Below, piece by piece: positions 18,494 to 27,480 of a stretch of DNA of 64,000 nucleotides (positions within the stretch are counted from its first letter, which is position 1; each line of letters begins with the position of its first letter). Under the pieces are notes generated by a model. It did no database searches and was not told where the DNA came from. It saw nothing but the letters and a program-made list of their open reading frames with translations. Made by a program: the position numbers and the translations under genes. This DNA is from Ignavibacteria bacterium (GTDB lineage Bacteria > Bacteroidota > Ignavibacteria > Tepidaquicellales > Tepidaquicellaceae), in NCBI GenBank assembly GCA_016704345.1, contig JADJAH010000001.1, positions 124,001-188,000 of the forward strand. Direction: 5' to 3'.

Positions 18494-19216
18494 TCAGAGC
18501 TTGCCAAACATTGATTTGAGTTTAAGCTTCCATACCATAAAGTATGCTTCATAAACTACTTTGCGCGACATTTTAGATTCTCCCTCTCTTCTGTCTATGA
18601 ACAATATTGGCACTTCAAATATCCTGAATCCCTTCTTGTAACATTTGAATTTCATTTCAATCTGAAATGAGTATCCATTGGACCTTACTTCATTAAGATC
18701 AATCTGCTTCAATGCACTAACTTTGTAACACATGAAACCTGCAGTTGTATCTTTCACTTTCAGTCCGGTAACCATTCTTGTATATACTGAAGCCATATAA
18801 CTAAGTATTAATCTGCCGATAGGCCAGTTCAGCACAGAGACACCATGAATGTACCTTGAACCAATTACCAGATCATATCCCTCTTTGATCTTTACAATGA
18901 AGTCCATAAGATACTTCGGATCGTGAGAAAAATCGGCATCCATTTCAAAGACACAGTCATAATTTCTTTCTATCGCATATCTGAAACCCGCTACATAAGC
19001 GGTTCCCAGCCCGGACTTCTTCTCTCTTCTTAGCACAAACACATCCGGATTGTTCATTGCTTCAACAAGATTAGCAGTGCCGTCAGGCGAATTATCATCT
19101 ACTACAAGGACGTTGAACACATCTTCCCCATTTGAATTGGCAAGCACTTCAGGAATGATCTTTGTAATGTTTTCCGCTTCGTTGTAAGTTGGTATTATGA
19201 CAAGAATTCTGTTCAT
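18494..19216 (-). CDS. polyprenyl-phosphate glycosyltransferase (DPM1-like GT2)
   Basis: A soluble GT2 enzyme of 240 residues, the length of dolichol-phosphate mannose synthase catalytic domains. It has IIPTYNEAENI at the start, VVDDNSPDGTA, SGLGTAYVAGFRYA and the metal-binding EMDADFSHDP block, followed by DTTAGFMCYK and SNGYSFQIEM, which are diagnostic for the DPM1 group. Members move mannose or glucose from a nucleotide sugar to polyprenyl phosphate on the inner face of the membrane. There is no C-terminal membrane anchor. The next gene encodes a GT-C enzyme that could use the product on the outer face. The upstream phosphoglycosyltransferase gene ends three bases before its start. Confidence 0.9.
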   Translation of the reverse strand: MNRILVIIPTYNEAENITKIIPEVLANSNGEDVFNVLVVDDNSPDGTANLVEAMNNPDVFVLRREKKSGLGTAYVAGFRYAIERNYDCVFEMDADFSHDPKYLMDFIVKIKEGYDLVIGSRYIHGVSVLNWPIGRLILSYMASVYTRMVTGLKVKDTTAGFMCYKVSALKQIDLNEVRSNGYSFQIEMKFKCYKKGFRIFEVPILFIDRREGESKMSRKVVYEAYFMVWKLKLKSMFGKL

Positions 19217-19219
19217 GAT

Positions 19220-20596
19220 TCAGATACCTTTCATTCTCATCATAACGAAAATCGTATTGACCATAATTTTTAGATCAAGTTTTAGACTCATATTTTCAAT
19301 GTAGTAAAAATCATACTGTAGTTTGGATTTGACATCATCGAATGATGAGTCATATTTATGCTTTACCTGAGCCCACCCTGTAATTCCAGGTTTGATAAGC
19401 ATTCTCTTATAGTAATATGGTATTTCCTTCTTTAGTTGTTCAACAAAAAAAGGTCTCTCAGGTCTTGGCCCAACAAGACTCATTTGATTCTTAAGAACAT
19501 TTATCATTTGAGGAAGTTCATCCAGCCTTGCTCTGCGAAGAAATCTTCCGAATCCGGTTACTCTGGGATCGCCCCCTTCCGTCCATTTTGGCCCTTCGGA
19601 TTCCGCCTCGAGAGTCATTGTTCTCAGTTTGTACATAACAAATTCATTTCCTTTTCTTCCAACTCTGACTTGTTTATAAAAAACAGGACCCTTTGAGCTT
19701 AACTTTATTACAACTATAGAGAGAAAGATCAAAGGTGAAAACACAATCAGAGAAACTATTGCAACTACTACGTCTATCACACGCTTCGTAAGCATTGCTG
19801 ACGGTGGCATGATCACTGATGCTACTTCTATCAGCGGAACACCGTAGATCTGACTTGTCTTTGCCATCCCGCTAACGATCTCGTACATATCGGGCAGGAT
19901 CTTTGTACTTACCTTTTCGTCAGAACAGTATCTTAGAATCTCGAAGAGTCTTTCTTTATAAATCGGTTCAAGGGCAATCAGAATTTCGTTTACCTCATTG
20001 TCCCTAATAATCTGAGGCATATCTTCAGCTCTTCCAAGGGTTGCTTCACCCATATCATTTGTTTCCGAAATGAATCCCAATACCTTGTATCCAAGTTGCG
20101 GTGTCCTATCAGTCATAGCTTTGAGATCGAGCGCTTTCTTTCCTGTTCCAACAATCAGAGTATTTCTCAAGCCGATTCCTTTTCCCAAAAGATTTTTTTG
20201 AATGCTTCGGATTATTATCCGACCGGTACCGACAAACGTAAACATCAGTGCCCAATAAAATACAATCAGGAATCTTGATATGGTTGGGGCGTTGTGAAGA
20301 AAGTCATCTATGAATATTGCAAAGAACAGGAACAAACATCCGAAAGAAACAGACTTAAAAACCAATGTGAATTCATCAAACCTTGATCGTGCAAACCAAT
20401 GCTGATACAATCCGGCAAAGGAAAAAATTATCAACCAGTAAAAGTATATTGCGATAAGCGGTGCAACAAATGCCGGAGAATTTGCATAAATTATCCAGCC
20501 TGAATCAACCCGTAAATAGTAGTAAACCGTCCATGCAATATTTATTGTGATGAGGTCAGATAAGAAAAGAAAAAGTCTTTCGGTTGCTCTGGACAT
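19220..20596 (-). CDS. initiating polyprenyl phosphoglycosyltransferase (WbaP/WcaJ family)
   Basis: The protein has 458 residues with four or five N-terminal membrane segments (8-125), a nucleotide-fold domain (TLIVGTGKKA near 146-155), a re-entrant hydrophobic helix (271-297) and a complete bacterial sugar transferase domain. All catalytic blocks are present: KLRTMTLEAE, RRARLDELPQ with the Asp-Glu dyad at 359-360, MSLVGPRPERP and KPGITGWAQV. It transfers a sugar 1-phosphate, commonly glucose or galactose, from a UDP-sugar to undecaprenyl phosphate, which starts repeat-unit assembly on the cytoplasmic side. It is the only catalytically intact initiating enzyme seen in the locus, and lies between the heptose genes and the DPM1-like gene. 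Confidence 0.93.
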   Translation of the reverse strand: MSRATERLFLFLSDLITINIAWTVYYYLRVDSGWIIYANSPAFVAPLIAIYFYWLIIFSFAGLYQHWFARSRFDEFTLVFKSVSFGCLFLFFAIFIDDFLHNAPTISRFLIVFYWALMFTFVGTGRIIIRSIQKNLLGKGIGLRNTLIVGTGKKALDLKAMTDRTPQLGYKVLGFISETNDMGEATLGRAEDMPQIIRDNEVNEILIALEPIYKERLFEILRYCSDEKVSTKILPDMYEIVSGMAKTSQIYGVPLIEVASVIMPPSAMLTKRVIDVVVAIVSLIVFSPLIFLSIVVIKLSSKGPVFYKQVRVGRKGNEFVMYKLRTMTLEAESEGPKWTEGGDPRVTGFGRFLRRARLDELPQMINVLKNQMSLVGPRPERPFFVEQLKKEIPYYYKRMLIKPGITGWAQVKHKYDSSFDDVKSKLQYDFYYIENMSLKLDLKIMVNTIFVMMRMKGI

Positions 20597-20614
20597 TCAA
20601 ACATTTCTTTAAGT

Positions 20615-21331
20615 TCAGAACCTGTATCCGGCCGATTCAGCATCATTGTAAAACATCTTGACAGTATCTAAGGACAATTCGGATAAATCCATACCGGTCA
20701 TTTTGAACTTTTTGAAAAGATCGTTTGTGACTGTAATTATGTGACTCCCGCATGCATCCGCCTGAAAAATATTCAGAAGTTCCCGTGAACTTGCCCAAAG
20801 AAGTTCTGCCTTTGGCTTCTTTTTTAAGATCTCTAATGATTCGCGCATGATCGGCTGAGGGTCAACTCCTGTATCTGCAATTCGGCCCGCAAAGACAGAC
20901 ACAATTGCCGGAGTATCATGATCTAAAGCATCACAAACAATACTTACCTGTTCTGTTGTAAGTATAGCAGTAACATTGAGCTTGTATCCTTCACCGCTGA
21001 GTTTGCGAATCAGTTCACTTGAAGATTCACGTTTGGTATTTGTGACGGGTATCTTGATATAAACGTTTTCACCCCAACTCCCGATTAATTTTGCCTGCCT
21101 TTCCATTGATTCAAAATCATCCGTGAAAACTTCAAAAGAAATCGGCATGTCACTTATCTCACTGAGTACATTCTTCGCAAATGCAACATAATCAGTCACT
21201 CCGTCCTTTTTCATCAGAGTTGGATTTGTCGTAAAACCGCTGACTAATCCTTCTCTGTATACCTTTTTCATTTCATCAACATTAGCGCCATCTGCGAAAA
21301 TCTTGATGTTGAGATCCTTTATTGTTGGCAT
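20615..21331 (-). CDS. transaldolase family protein in a heptose operon
   Basis: This 238-residue protein belongs to the short transaldolase/fructose-6-phosphate aldolase class. It has FADGANVDEM with Asp14, GFTTNPTLM, the Schiff-base lysine Lys93 in NVYIKIPVTN, and VSVFAGRIADTGVDP. It is the last gene of a set with hddA, hddC, gmhA and gmhB, whose starts and stops touch or overlap (13 bases with gmhB). Transaldolases interconvert sedoheptulose 7-phosphate with other sugar phosphates. I infer that here it provides or balances sedoheptulose 7-phosphate, the substrate of GmhA. A general pentose-phosphate role remains possible. Confidence 0.88.
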   Translation of the reverse strand: MPTIKDLNIKIFADGANVDEMKKVYREGLVSGFTTNPTLMKKDGVTDYVAFAKNVLSEISDMPISFEVFTDDFESMERQAKLIGSWGENVYIKIPVTNTKRESSSELIRKLSGEGYKLNVTAILTTEQVSIVCDALDHDTPAIVSVFAGRIADTGVDPQPIMRESLEILKKKPKAELLWASSRELLNIFQADACGSHIITVTNDLFKKFKMTGMDLSELSLDTVKMFYNDAESAGYRF

Positions 21332-21930
21332 ATGCCTTTTATATTATACTTTAAAATTCCTTCTACGGCTTCGAGAAGGTTTGATGCATTGATATCTTCA
21401 TTTAACTCCGCTTTTAATTTCTCTTGCCCTTCTGTCAGGAATGCAGTATTCAATCCGGCAAGCTTTCCGCAAATGATATCACTTTCCCTGTCACCGACAA
21501 ACCAGGAAGCTGTCCTGTTGATATTGTATTCATCAATAACTTTGTTTGCAAAATATGGTTTGGGTTTCCTGCAATCGCAATCGAATGAATAATCTTTAAC
21601 AATGCCATTTGGATGGTGGTAGCAATAGTAAAATCCAGAAATTTCTATTCCACTGGCTGCTAACTGTCTTTCAAATTCTTTATGCACATCTTGGAGTTTA
21701 TCAATAGTGGTCTTTCCCTTGGCATGGTCAGGCTGATTTGATATGACAAAAAGAAGAAAATCATTTCGTTGAAGATTCTTTATCGCCTCAACTGCACCTT
21801 CTATCATTTCAAAATCTTCAGGACAATGAGGAGGCTCAAGCTCATTCAAGTCTTGATTGAATTTGAGTTTGTTAATTGTTCCGTCCCTGTCAAGAAAGAT
21901 TGCCTTTTTCACTTTGCCGCCGATTCCCAT
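21319..21930 (-). CDS. gmhB: HAD-family heptose bisphosphate phosphatase (GmhB-like)
   Basis: A 203-residue HAD-IIIA phosphatase. The nucleophile motif FLDRDGTIN holds Asp14 and Asp16; ISNQPDHAKG, the zinc-loop-like CYHHPN and CDCRKPKP, and the final FVGDRESDI acid pair follow, as in GmhB. In the heptose pathway it removes one phosphate from D-glycero-D-manno-heptose 1,7-bisphosphate. The frame has an ATG overlapping gmhA by 22 bases. A GTG six codons later overlaps the gmhA stop as GTGA and is an equally reasonable start. The neighbours gmhA and hddC support the heptose assignment over histidinol-phosphate phosphatase. Confidence 0.88.
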   Translation of the reverse strand: MGIGGKVKKAIFLDRDGTINKLKFNQDLNELEPPHCPEDFEMIEGAVEAIKNLQRNDFLLFVISNQPDHAKGKTTIDKLQDVHKEFERQLAASGIEISGFYYCYHHPNGIVKDYSFDCDCRKPKPYFANKVIDEYNINRTASWFVGDRESDIICGKLAGLNTAFLTEGQEKLKAELNEDINASNLLEAVEGILKYNIKGICQQ

Positions 21931-22511
21931 TTCATCTCATTTGCCTTAACCTTTGGATGAGTTACCAGCAGATGCCAGATGTTTGCCTGAAATGACTCTG
22001 TGTGTGGAGTAATTGTGTTTTCATTTACAACAGGAATAATAAGACATGCGTCTGCCACTTGAGCCGTATAACCTCCGTCCTTACCAACTATTCCTATTAC
22101 AGATGCTCCGGATTCTTTTGCCAGTTTCAGGGCATTAACAAGATTTACACTTATCTGCTTCTCAAGGTTACCGCCGCCAACTGAAAAAACGAATACACAG
22201 TCTTTGCTGTTGATCTTACTTCCTATGAGCCAACGGGAATAAGAAGTATCCCAACCATCATCATTTATTCTTGCAGTAAGTTCTGAAACATTGTCAGTCG
22301 GAGAATAAGATTCGATTCCCGCAATTTTTCTAAAATCATTCACTGCATGTGATGCATGGCCGGCTCCTCCTCCAACACCTAAAAAGAATAATCTGCCGCC
22401 CCTACTTCTAACATCCGAGATTATCTGTGCCATTTCTTCTATGCAGTTCCTGTCAAGGCTTTCAGCAATTGAAACAAGTTCGCTTATGTACTGATCTGTA
22501 TAATTATTCAA
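21909..22511 (-). CDS. gmhA: SIS-domain phosphoheptose isomerase (GmhA-like)
   Basis: This 200-residue SIS protein has the phosphosugar loop LGVGGGAGHASHAVNDFRK near 44-62 and the C-terminal HTESFQANIWHLLVTHP helix that carries the catalytic Glu and His in GmhA enzymes. GmhA converts sedoheptulose 7-phosphate to D-glycero-D-manno-heptose 7-phosphate. The loop differs from the GNGGSAADA consensus of E. coli GmhA, so this is a divergent subgroup. The tight operon with an HddA-type kinase and HddC-type nucleotidyltransferase supports the role. The frame overlaps hddC by eight bases. Confidence 0.87.
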   Translation of the reverse strand: MNNYTDQYISELVSIAESLDRNCIEEMAQIISDVRSRGGRLFFLGVGGGAGHASHAVNDFRKIAGIESYSPTDNVSELTARINDDGWDTSYSRWLIGSKINSKDCVFVFSVGGGNLEKQISVNLVNALKLAKESGASVIGIVGKDGGYTAQVADACLIIPVVNENTITPHTESFQANIWHLLVTHPKVKANEMKWESAAK

Positions 22512-23223
22512 GAGGTTTATTTTGATTCGTTTCTCTTAGGAATTTGTCCGTTTCTTCGAGACCGGTAAATGAACCAATCTCATAGAACCGTTCCTTCACT
22601 TCATATCCTGCAAGCAAGTCTTTCTCCAGAAGTTTACCATAAACTTCCGATAGATCGAACACCGTTTTGTTGTTATATTCTTCAAATGCTTGCTTTGGCA
22701 GAATTCCCAGTCCGTAATCAATATGCTTCATGTCTGAAGTTCTGTTCACTTTATCATACTTCAGCAAATTACCCTTTTCAAAAAGGACATTACTGTTATC
22801 CCATTTACCTTCATTGAGGTAAACAGTCATCAGAGCCGGTTTACTTTGGGCAAAAAAATATTCATTTATAAGCTCAAAGTCAGTGTTTAAATATGAATCG
22901 CCATACATTACATAAAATTGTTCATCGAGCATGTTCATTGCCTTCTTTATTGCACCGCCTGTTCCAAGAAGTTCATCACCGTCAAAAGAATATTCGACTG
23001 ACATTCCGAACCTACTGCCATCTCCCAGATAATTTTTGATCTGCTCTCCGAGAAAGCTTGCACAGACCAGAACTTTCTCGATAGCGTTTTTCCGTACAAG
23101 TTCGAGCTGATGAGCGATGAATGGCTTACCTGCAACTTCCAGCATGGACTTAGGTATTGTTTCCGTTACGGGACGTAAACGTGTTGCTTTACCGCCGGCA
23201 AGAAGTACAAGTTGATTCATCAT
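22504..23223 (-). CDS. hddC: sugar-phosphate nucleotidyltransferase (HddC-like)
   Basis: A 239-residue NTP-transferase with the GGKATRLRPVTETIPKSM signature at residues 10-27, LLGTGGAIKKA, and YGDSYLNTDF with the metal-binding aspartate. The short length without a C-terminal hexapeptide domain, and its place between an HddA-type kinase and GmhA, point to D-glycero-alpha-D-manno-heptose 1-phosphate guanylyltransferase, making GDP-heptose. UTP- or CTP-specific activity on another sugar phosphate cannot be excluded from sequence alone. Two ATG codons stand in tandem at the start. Confidence 0.86.
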   Translation of the reverse strand: MMNQLVLLAGGKATRLRPVTETIPKSMLEVAGKPFIAHQLELVRKNAIEKVLVCASFLGEQIKNYLGDGSRFGMSVEYSFDGDELLGTGGAIKKAMNMLDEQFYVMYGDSYLNTDFELINEYFFAQSKPALMTVYLNEGKWDNSNVLFEKGNLLKYDKVNRTSDMKHIDYGLGILPKQAFEEYNNKTVFDLSEVYGKLLEKDLLAGYEVKERFYEIGSFTGLEETDKFLRETNQNKPLE

Positions 23224-23238
23224 TTTATTTCAGTCAGA

Positions 23239-24222
23239 TCAACTATAAAATCCAATTTTCACTCCTTCTCTTTCGAAAGAGAACCACGTCGGAACAAGTC
23301 CCATTTTTTTCATTGCAGAAATAAATGATGTCTTCTTATGAGGAATGTAGAAAAGCAAAAATCCACCGCCTCCGGCGCCAATAACTTTTCCGCCGAGAGC
23401 ACCGTTCTTTCTTGCAACTTCATATACTTCATCAATGTAATCGTCAGATATCTTATTTGAAATTCCGCGTTTGATCATCCAGTGTTCATGCAGCAGATCA
23501 CCAAACTCGTCTATCTTATTTTTCTCAAGAATTTTCCGGGTGTATAAGCCGATGTCCTTTATCTTGTGCAGTCTCTCAATTACTTCTGCATCATTCTGCT
23601 TTGTCTTCTTATTCTGATCTTTGAGAATATCGCCTGCAGATCTTTTCTTATTGAGATAAAAAAGAAAAATATTGTTCTGCAATTCCATCTGCGCCCCTTC
23701 GCTGATATTGACCGGCTCAATGGTAACTGATCCGTCCTTGTGAAATGAGTATGCATTGAATCCTCCAAAACTTGCAGCATACTGATCCTGTTTGCCGATA
23801 GGTTCTCTGAGTACTTTGATCTCAATATGACAAGCCTTTTCGGCAAGTTCCTGCAACGGATGATATTCTCTTTTATAAGAATACAAAGCACTGAGCAATG
23901 CTACAGTAAATGTTGAGGAAGTACCCAGTCCGCAATTGGATGGCACATCGGCTATTGAGACAATTTCAACCTGTTTTTTAATGCCGGTGTATTTAAGACA
24001 TTCTCTGAATATAGAATGCTCAATATCTCTGATGTCGTCAACTATTTCCGTTTTTGAGTATGACAGTCTTATAGAATCTTCAAATCTCTTGTTAAGTAAG
24101 ATGTGCACATATTTGTTAATCCCTGCTGCAAGGAGAAAGCCTCCAAATTTTTCGTAGTATGACGGGAGATCTGTTCCTCCGCCTCCCATAGAAATTCTTA
24201 CCGGCGCCCTTGATACTATCAT
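23239..24222 (-). CDS. hddA: GHMP-family heptose 7-phosphate kinase (HddA-like)
   Basis: In this 327-residue protein RAPVRISMGGGGTDLPSYY at the start and GLGTSSTFTVALL near 98-110 form the GHMP ATP-binding signature, and KVIGAGGGGFLLFY is the C-terminal glycine loop. These features match the HddA/FKP kinase branch that phosphorylates the anomeric carbon of heptose 7-phosphate. With GmhA, GmhB and HddC next to it, all steps from sedoheptulose 7-phosphate to GDP-D-glycero-alpha-D-manno-heptose are present in order. The start overlaps the 3' end of the epimerase gene by four bases, a sign of translational coupling. Confidence 0.9.
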   Translation of the reverse strand: MIVSRAPVRISMGGGGTDLPSYYEKFGGFLLAAGINKYVHILLNKRFEDSIRLSYSKTEIVDDIRDIEHSIFRECLKYTGIKKQVEIVSIADVPSNCGLGTSSTFTVALLSALYSYKREYHPLQELAEKACHIEIKVLREPIGKQDQYAASFGGFNAYSFHKDGSVTIEPVNISEGAQMELQNNIFLFYLNKKRSAGDILKDQNKKTKQNDAEVIERLHKIKDIGLYTRKILEKNKIDEFGDLLHEHWMIKRGISNKISDDYIDEVYEVARKNGALGGKVIGAGGGGFLLFYIPHKKTSFISAMKKMGLVPTWFSFEREGVKIGFYS

Positions 24223-25205
24223 TGCAAAACTCCCTTCCAGCCGAACCTGCCGGCATTTGCGTCTTCAATTATTGACTCAACTGACTTTCGTATAGCTTCA
24301 GCCGCAGTATATTTGTTCGTCCATCCAAGAGAACTTATCTTCAATGAATCGCGCCGGACAACAGGCACATCACCTTTCCATCCTCTGTCACCTCCTGTGT
24401 AATCATACTTCACTTCAGGAAGCCCCATCAGTTCCTTTACAATGTCTGCTATTTCAGTTACAGTTATGTGATCAAGCGTGCTGACGTTAAAATACTTATA
24501 GCCTTTGAGGTGATCCTTATCTATCATGCGCATTGCATCGAGCACATCAGTAACATAAATGTAAGATTTACTTTGTGTTCCATCACCAAGTATTTGAAGT
24601 GAATTCTTGTCTTCTCGAAGTTTTCGTACGAAATCAAAACCAACTCCATGCGTCTGATTCGGACCTACGACATTGGCAAATCGAAAAGCCGCCGCATTGA
24701 AATCGAACATGTGACAATATGAGCAAATCAAAACTTCACAGGCAAGTTTGCTTGCCCCATAAGTAGAGATTGGAAGTTGCGGCGAATAGTCTTCATTTGT
24801 CAGAGTATCCTTTGCATCTCCAAAGACACCGCTGCCGGATGCATACAGGATATTCTTCGCACCTGTTACCCTCATGGCTTCTATAATATTGTTGGTAAGG
24901 TAAGTGCCTTCCCAGAAATCAATATCCGGTTGAGTCATTGCTTTTGCTATGTCAGGATTGGATGCAAAATGATAAACCGTATCAGATCCGTTCATTGCTT
25001 CTTTCAGCTTATCGATATCTTTTATGTCAGCTTCAACAATTTTGAGCCTGCTGTTATCTGATATTTCTTCAATGTGCCACATCTTGCCAGAAGTGAAGTT
25101 GTCATAGATCACGACAGAACAATCAGTCTCTTCCTTCAATAACCTTCTTGCCAGATGGCTGCCAATGAACCCGGCACCACCGGCTATGAAATAAATTTTC
25201 CCCAA
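24219..25205 (-). CDS. NAD-dependent nucleotide-sugar epimerase/dehydratase (extended SDR)
   Basis: A 328-residue extended short-chain dehydrogenase. The NAD loop GGAGFIGSH is at 9-17, the catalytic Ser region ASGSGVFGD near 122-130, and Tyr149-xxx-Lys153 in STYGASKLACE. GDRGWKGDVP near the C terminus is common in nucleotide-sugar 4-epimerase-like enzymes of surface polysaccharide clusters. Because it is translationally coupled to hddA, its substrate may be GDP-heptose or another NDP-sugar used in this locus; I cannot name the reaction. The gene begins five bases after the upstream glycosyltransferase stop. Confidence 0.87.
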   Translation of the reverse strand: MGKIYFIAGGAGFIGSHLARRLLKEETDCSVVIYDNFTSGKMWHIEEISDNSRLKIVEADIKDIDKLKEAMNGSDTVYHFASNPDIAKAMTQPDIDFWEGTYLTNNIIEAMRVTGAKNILYASGSGVFGDAKDTLTNEDYSPQLPISTYGASKLACEVLICSYCHMFDFNAAAFRFANVVGPNQTHGVGFDFVRKLREDKNSLQILGDGTQSKSYIYVTDVLDAMRMIDKDHLKGYKYFNVSTLDHITVTEIADIVKELMGLPEVKYDYTGGDRGWKGDVPVVRRDSLKISSLGWTNKYTAAEAIRKSVESIIEDANAGRFGWKGVLQ

Positions 25206-25209
25206 ATTT

Positions 25210-26055
25210 TTAGAAATGATTTCTTTTGAAATAATACATGAATGGCTGAAGGCTCTTCCTCAGAAAGCCGGGCAGAAAAGAGTACGCGTACTGAGTAAGA
25301 TTCAGCAAGTATGCTTTGGTAAAATGAGGATATTCGTTCTTATGTTTTTTTATTACTTCCAAAACTTTTTTTGTATTCTGTCTCTGCTGCAAGAATGACT
25401 TATTCTGTCCTATGGCCAAATAGGCAATGAAATACTCCTTCATGTTGTAGAGTTTTCCAACTTTACCCAATCTTAGCGCTAGGTCCATGTCCTCAGCGTG
25501 ATCAAAGTCACCATAGCCGCCAATCCTGTCAAAAACATCTTTCCTGAACATTATCGCAGTATGAGCGATCGGATTTGAAAACAATGCATAATTTCTGATT
25601 TCATCATCTGTTTCATTCTTAAGATATCTGAACTTCTCAACTCCCTTTTCATCTACGAGTATTCCGCCGCCACCGACAAGAACATATTCAGTATTCTTTT
25701 CAAGAAAATCTAATTGCAGACGTAGCTTGTCTTTGTGGCACCAATAATCGTCATCATCTATCCTTGCAATATACTTACCCCTGGCATTCTTGATTCCAAT
25801 ATTCAGATAACCAGCGATTCCTTTGTTTTCAATCCTGGGAATTCGCATATACCTGATCCTCTTTTCCTTTGCATCAAGAGCAGTCATTCTTTCCTGTGTT
25901 GCATCGGTAGATCCGTCATCCACAATTATCAATTCCCAATTCTCGAATGTCTGATCAAATACACTTTGAATAGATTTCTCCAAAAGCTCAACCCTATTGT
26001 AAGTCGGCATAACAATACTTACAATAGGCAGAGTCTCATCCAGGTCTTTTTCCAT
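25210..26055 (-). CDS. GT2 family glycosyltransferase
   Basis: This 281-residue protein opens with the GT-A nucleotide fold (SIVMPTYNRVELLEKSI), has LIIVDDGSTDAT and the metal-binding RIDDDDYW block, and an AEDMDLALRLGK catalytic-base region near 200. A short C-terminal stretch with aromatic residues may contact the membrane. The polysaccharide locus suggests it adds one sugar of the repeat unit on the cytoplasmic side. Donor and linkage are not predictable. It is preceded by a 62-base gap that holds no clear terminator. Confidence 0.9.
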   Translation of the reverse strand: MEKDLDETLPIVSIVMPTYNRVELLEKSIQSVFDQTFENWELIIVDDGSTDATQERMTALDAKEKRIRYMRIPRIENKGIAGYLNIGIKNARGKYIARIDDDDYWCHKDKLRLQLDFLEKNTEYVLVGGGGILVDEKGVEKFRYLKNETDDEIRNYALFSNPIAHTAIMFRKDVFDRIGGYGDFDHAEDMDLALRLGKVGKLYNMKEYFIAYLAIGQNKSFLQQRQNTKKVLEVIKKHKNEYPHFTKAYLLNLTQYAYSFLPGFLRKSLQPFMYYFKRNHF

Positions 26056-26117
26056 TGAGAGAATTTACCTATACAGCCGTAAAATTTAAAGCCATAATCT
26101 GAAATAACTGAGTAAAG

Positions 26118-27275
26118 CTAGTTTATACCTGATGAAGACCTTATATAATATTCATAGTACTTCCCGGCAGTTTTTTTGATATCAAATCTCTCTTTCACTG
26201 TATTGATAGCTGCTGACTTTATGTGATCGAGATTTGGATAATTTCTCATAATTGTGTTGAGTTTCAACAACAGGTCCGATTTATCATTGTTTCTGAAGAG
26301 AAAGCCGTCTTTATTATCTGTAATAATTTCTGCAAGTCCGCCAACATCCGAAGCCAGAACGATCTTACCTTTTATCATGCCTTCAACTGCAGCCAAACCA
26401 AATGCCTCCCAATGCGATGGAACAGCAACTATGTCTGCAATCTCTGTATAAGGCTCTGAATCAGGATGAAACCCAGCTAATACAACATTCTTTGAAAGTC
26501 CTTCAAATTCAATAAGTTGCAATATACTATGTCTCAACGATCCTTCTCCAAGTATAAGGACTTTCAGATGGCTCGAAGTTCTTAACAAGTCTTTAACTGC
26601 ATTTAAGAAAAACAAATGTCCTTTTTGTACATCGAGCCTCCCCATTAACAATATAATGATGTCATCGAAACTGAAACCAAGTTCAGACCTTAATTTAAGG
26701 ATCTGGTCTCCTGAGAGTTTTGGGATCAGTCTTCTTTCTACATCTACTCCATTATAAATTATTTCGGTCACGGAAGAAAAGTTAGCAGACCTGTTAGTCA
26801 GATACTTTTTGACAATATCTGAAATTGCAATCAACTTGCTTCCTGTATATTTAGCGACGAAATTATCAATCCTGTCAAAAACAGAAAGCTTGTTAATATC
26901 TGCGCCCGAATGCTTTGTGGAATAATTGTGACAAGTGGATAAAATGTTCTTGATGCCAATACTCTTGGCAGCAAGTCGTCCGTAGAAATCTGCTTTGTGC
27001 AAGTGAGTATGAACTAGGTCCGGCTTCAATTCTCTCAGGACTTTTTTTAGCTTGAAATAGATTTTAGGATTGACAAGACCTCTCTCGGCAAGATCTATGG
27101 TATTGATCCCAGCCTTTCTATAGATTTCAATATATTCACCGGAGTCGATAGTGATTACGCTTAAATCAATATCAGTTCTTTGTAAGAGATGTAATGCAAT
27201 ATCAAGGAGAAGAGTTTGCGCCCCACCGATTCCGAGTCCCGAAATGATATGAACAACCTTTAGCTTTCTATTCAA
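26118..27275 (-). CDS. GT4 family glycosyltransferase
   Basis: A retaining GT-B enzyme of 385 residues. The acceptor-side start has HIISGLGIGGAQTLLLDIA, and the donor side has ILLMGRLDVQKGHLFFL and the E-x7-E type block VPSHWEAFGLAAVEG. It probably uses a nucleotide sugar to extend the lipid-linked repeat unit. Upstream is a 205-base non-coding gap, the largest inside the locus, which could hold an internal promoter, although I see no strong one. Confidence 0.9.
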   Translation of the reverse strand: MNRKLKVVHIISGLGIGGAQTLLLDIALHLLQRTDIDLSVITIDSGEYIEIYRKAGINTIDLAERGLVNPKIYFKLKKVLRELKPDLVHTHLHKADFYGRLAAKSIGIKNILSTCHNYSTKHSGADINKLSVFDRIDNFVAKYTGSKLIAISDIVKKYLTNRSANFSSVTEIIYNGVDVERRLIPKLSGDQILKLRSELGFSFDDIIILLMGRLDVQKGHLFFLNAVKDLLRTSSHLKVLILGEGSLRHSILQLIEFEGLSKNVVLAGFHPDSEPYTEIADIVAVPSHWEAFGLAAVEGMIKGKIVLASDVGGLAEIITDNKDGFLFRNNDKSDLLLKLNTIMRNYPNLDHIKSAAINTVKERFDIKKTAGKYYEYYIRSSSGIN

Positions 27276-27480
27276 CGCAAGCGCTCCGTCTTATCAAGCA
27301 TATGGTAATCAAATAGGATCGCATAGAATGTATTTATCAATAAATTGATTCTTTTTTTTCAATCGGCTTCAGCAATCCCACCCAGCAATTATATTATCCT
27401 CATTGTAATACTCAAGTTCCTTGTTAGACTCATCTGAAGTCCAAATTTAACTGAATTCCAAATTATTCGTTTCGTTCAAG

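Noticed and set aside
27276..27480. Small gene or riboswitch in the largest gap of the polysaccharide locus
   Set aside because: No open frame with a credible start and no recognisable conserved RNA element; only AT-rich sequence with poly-T stretches.
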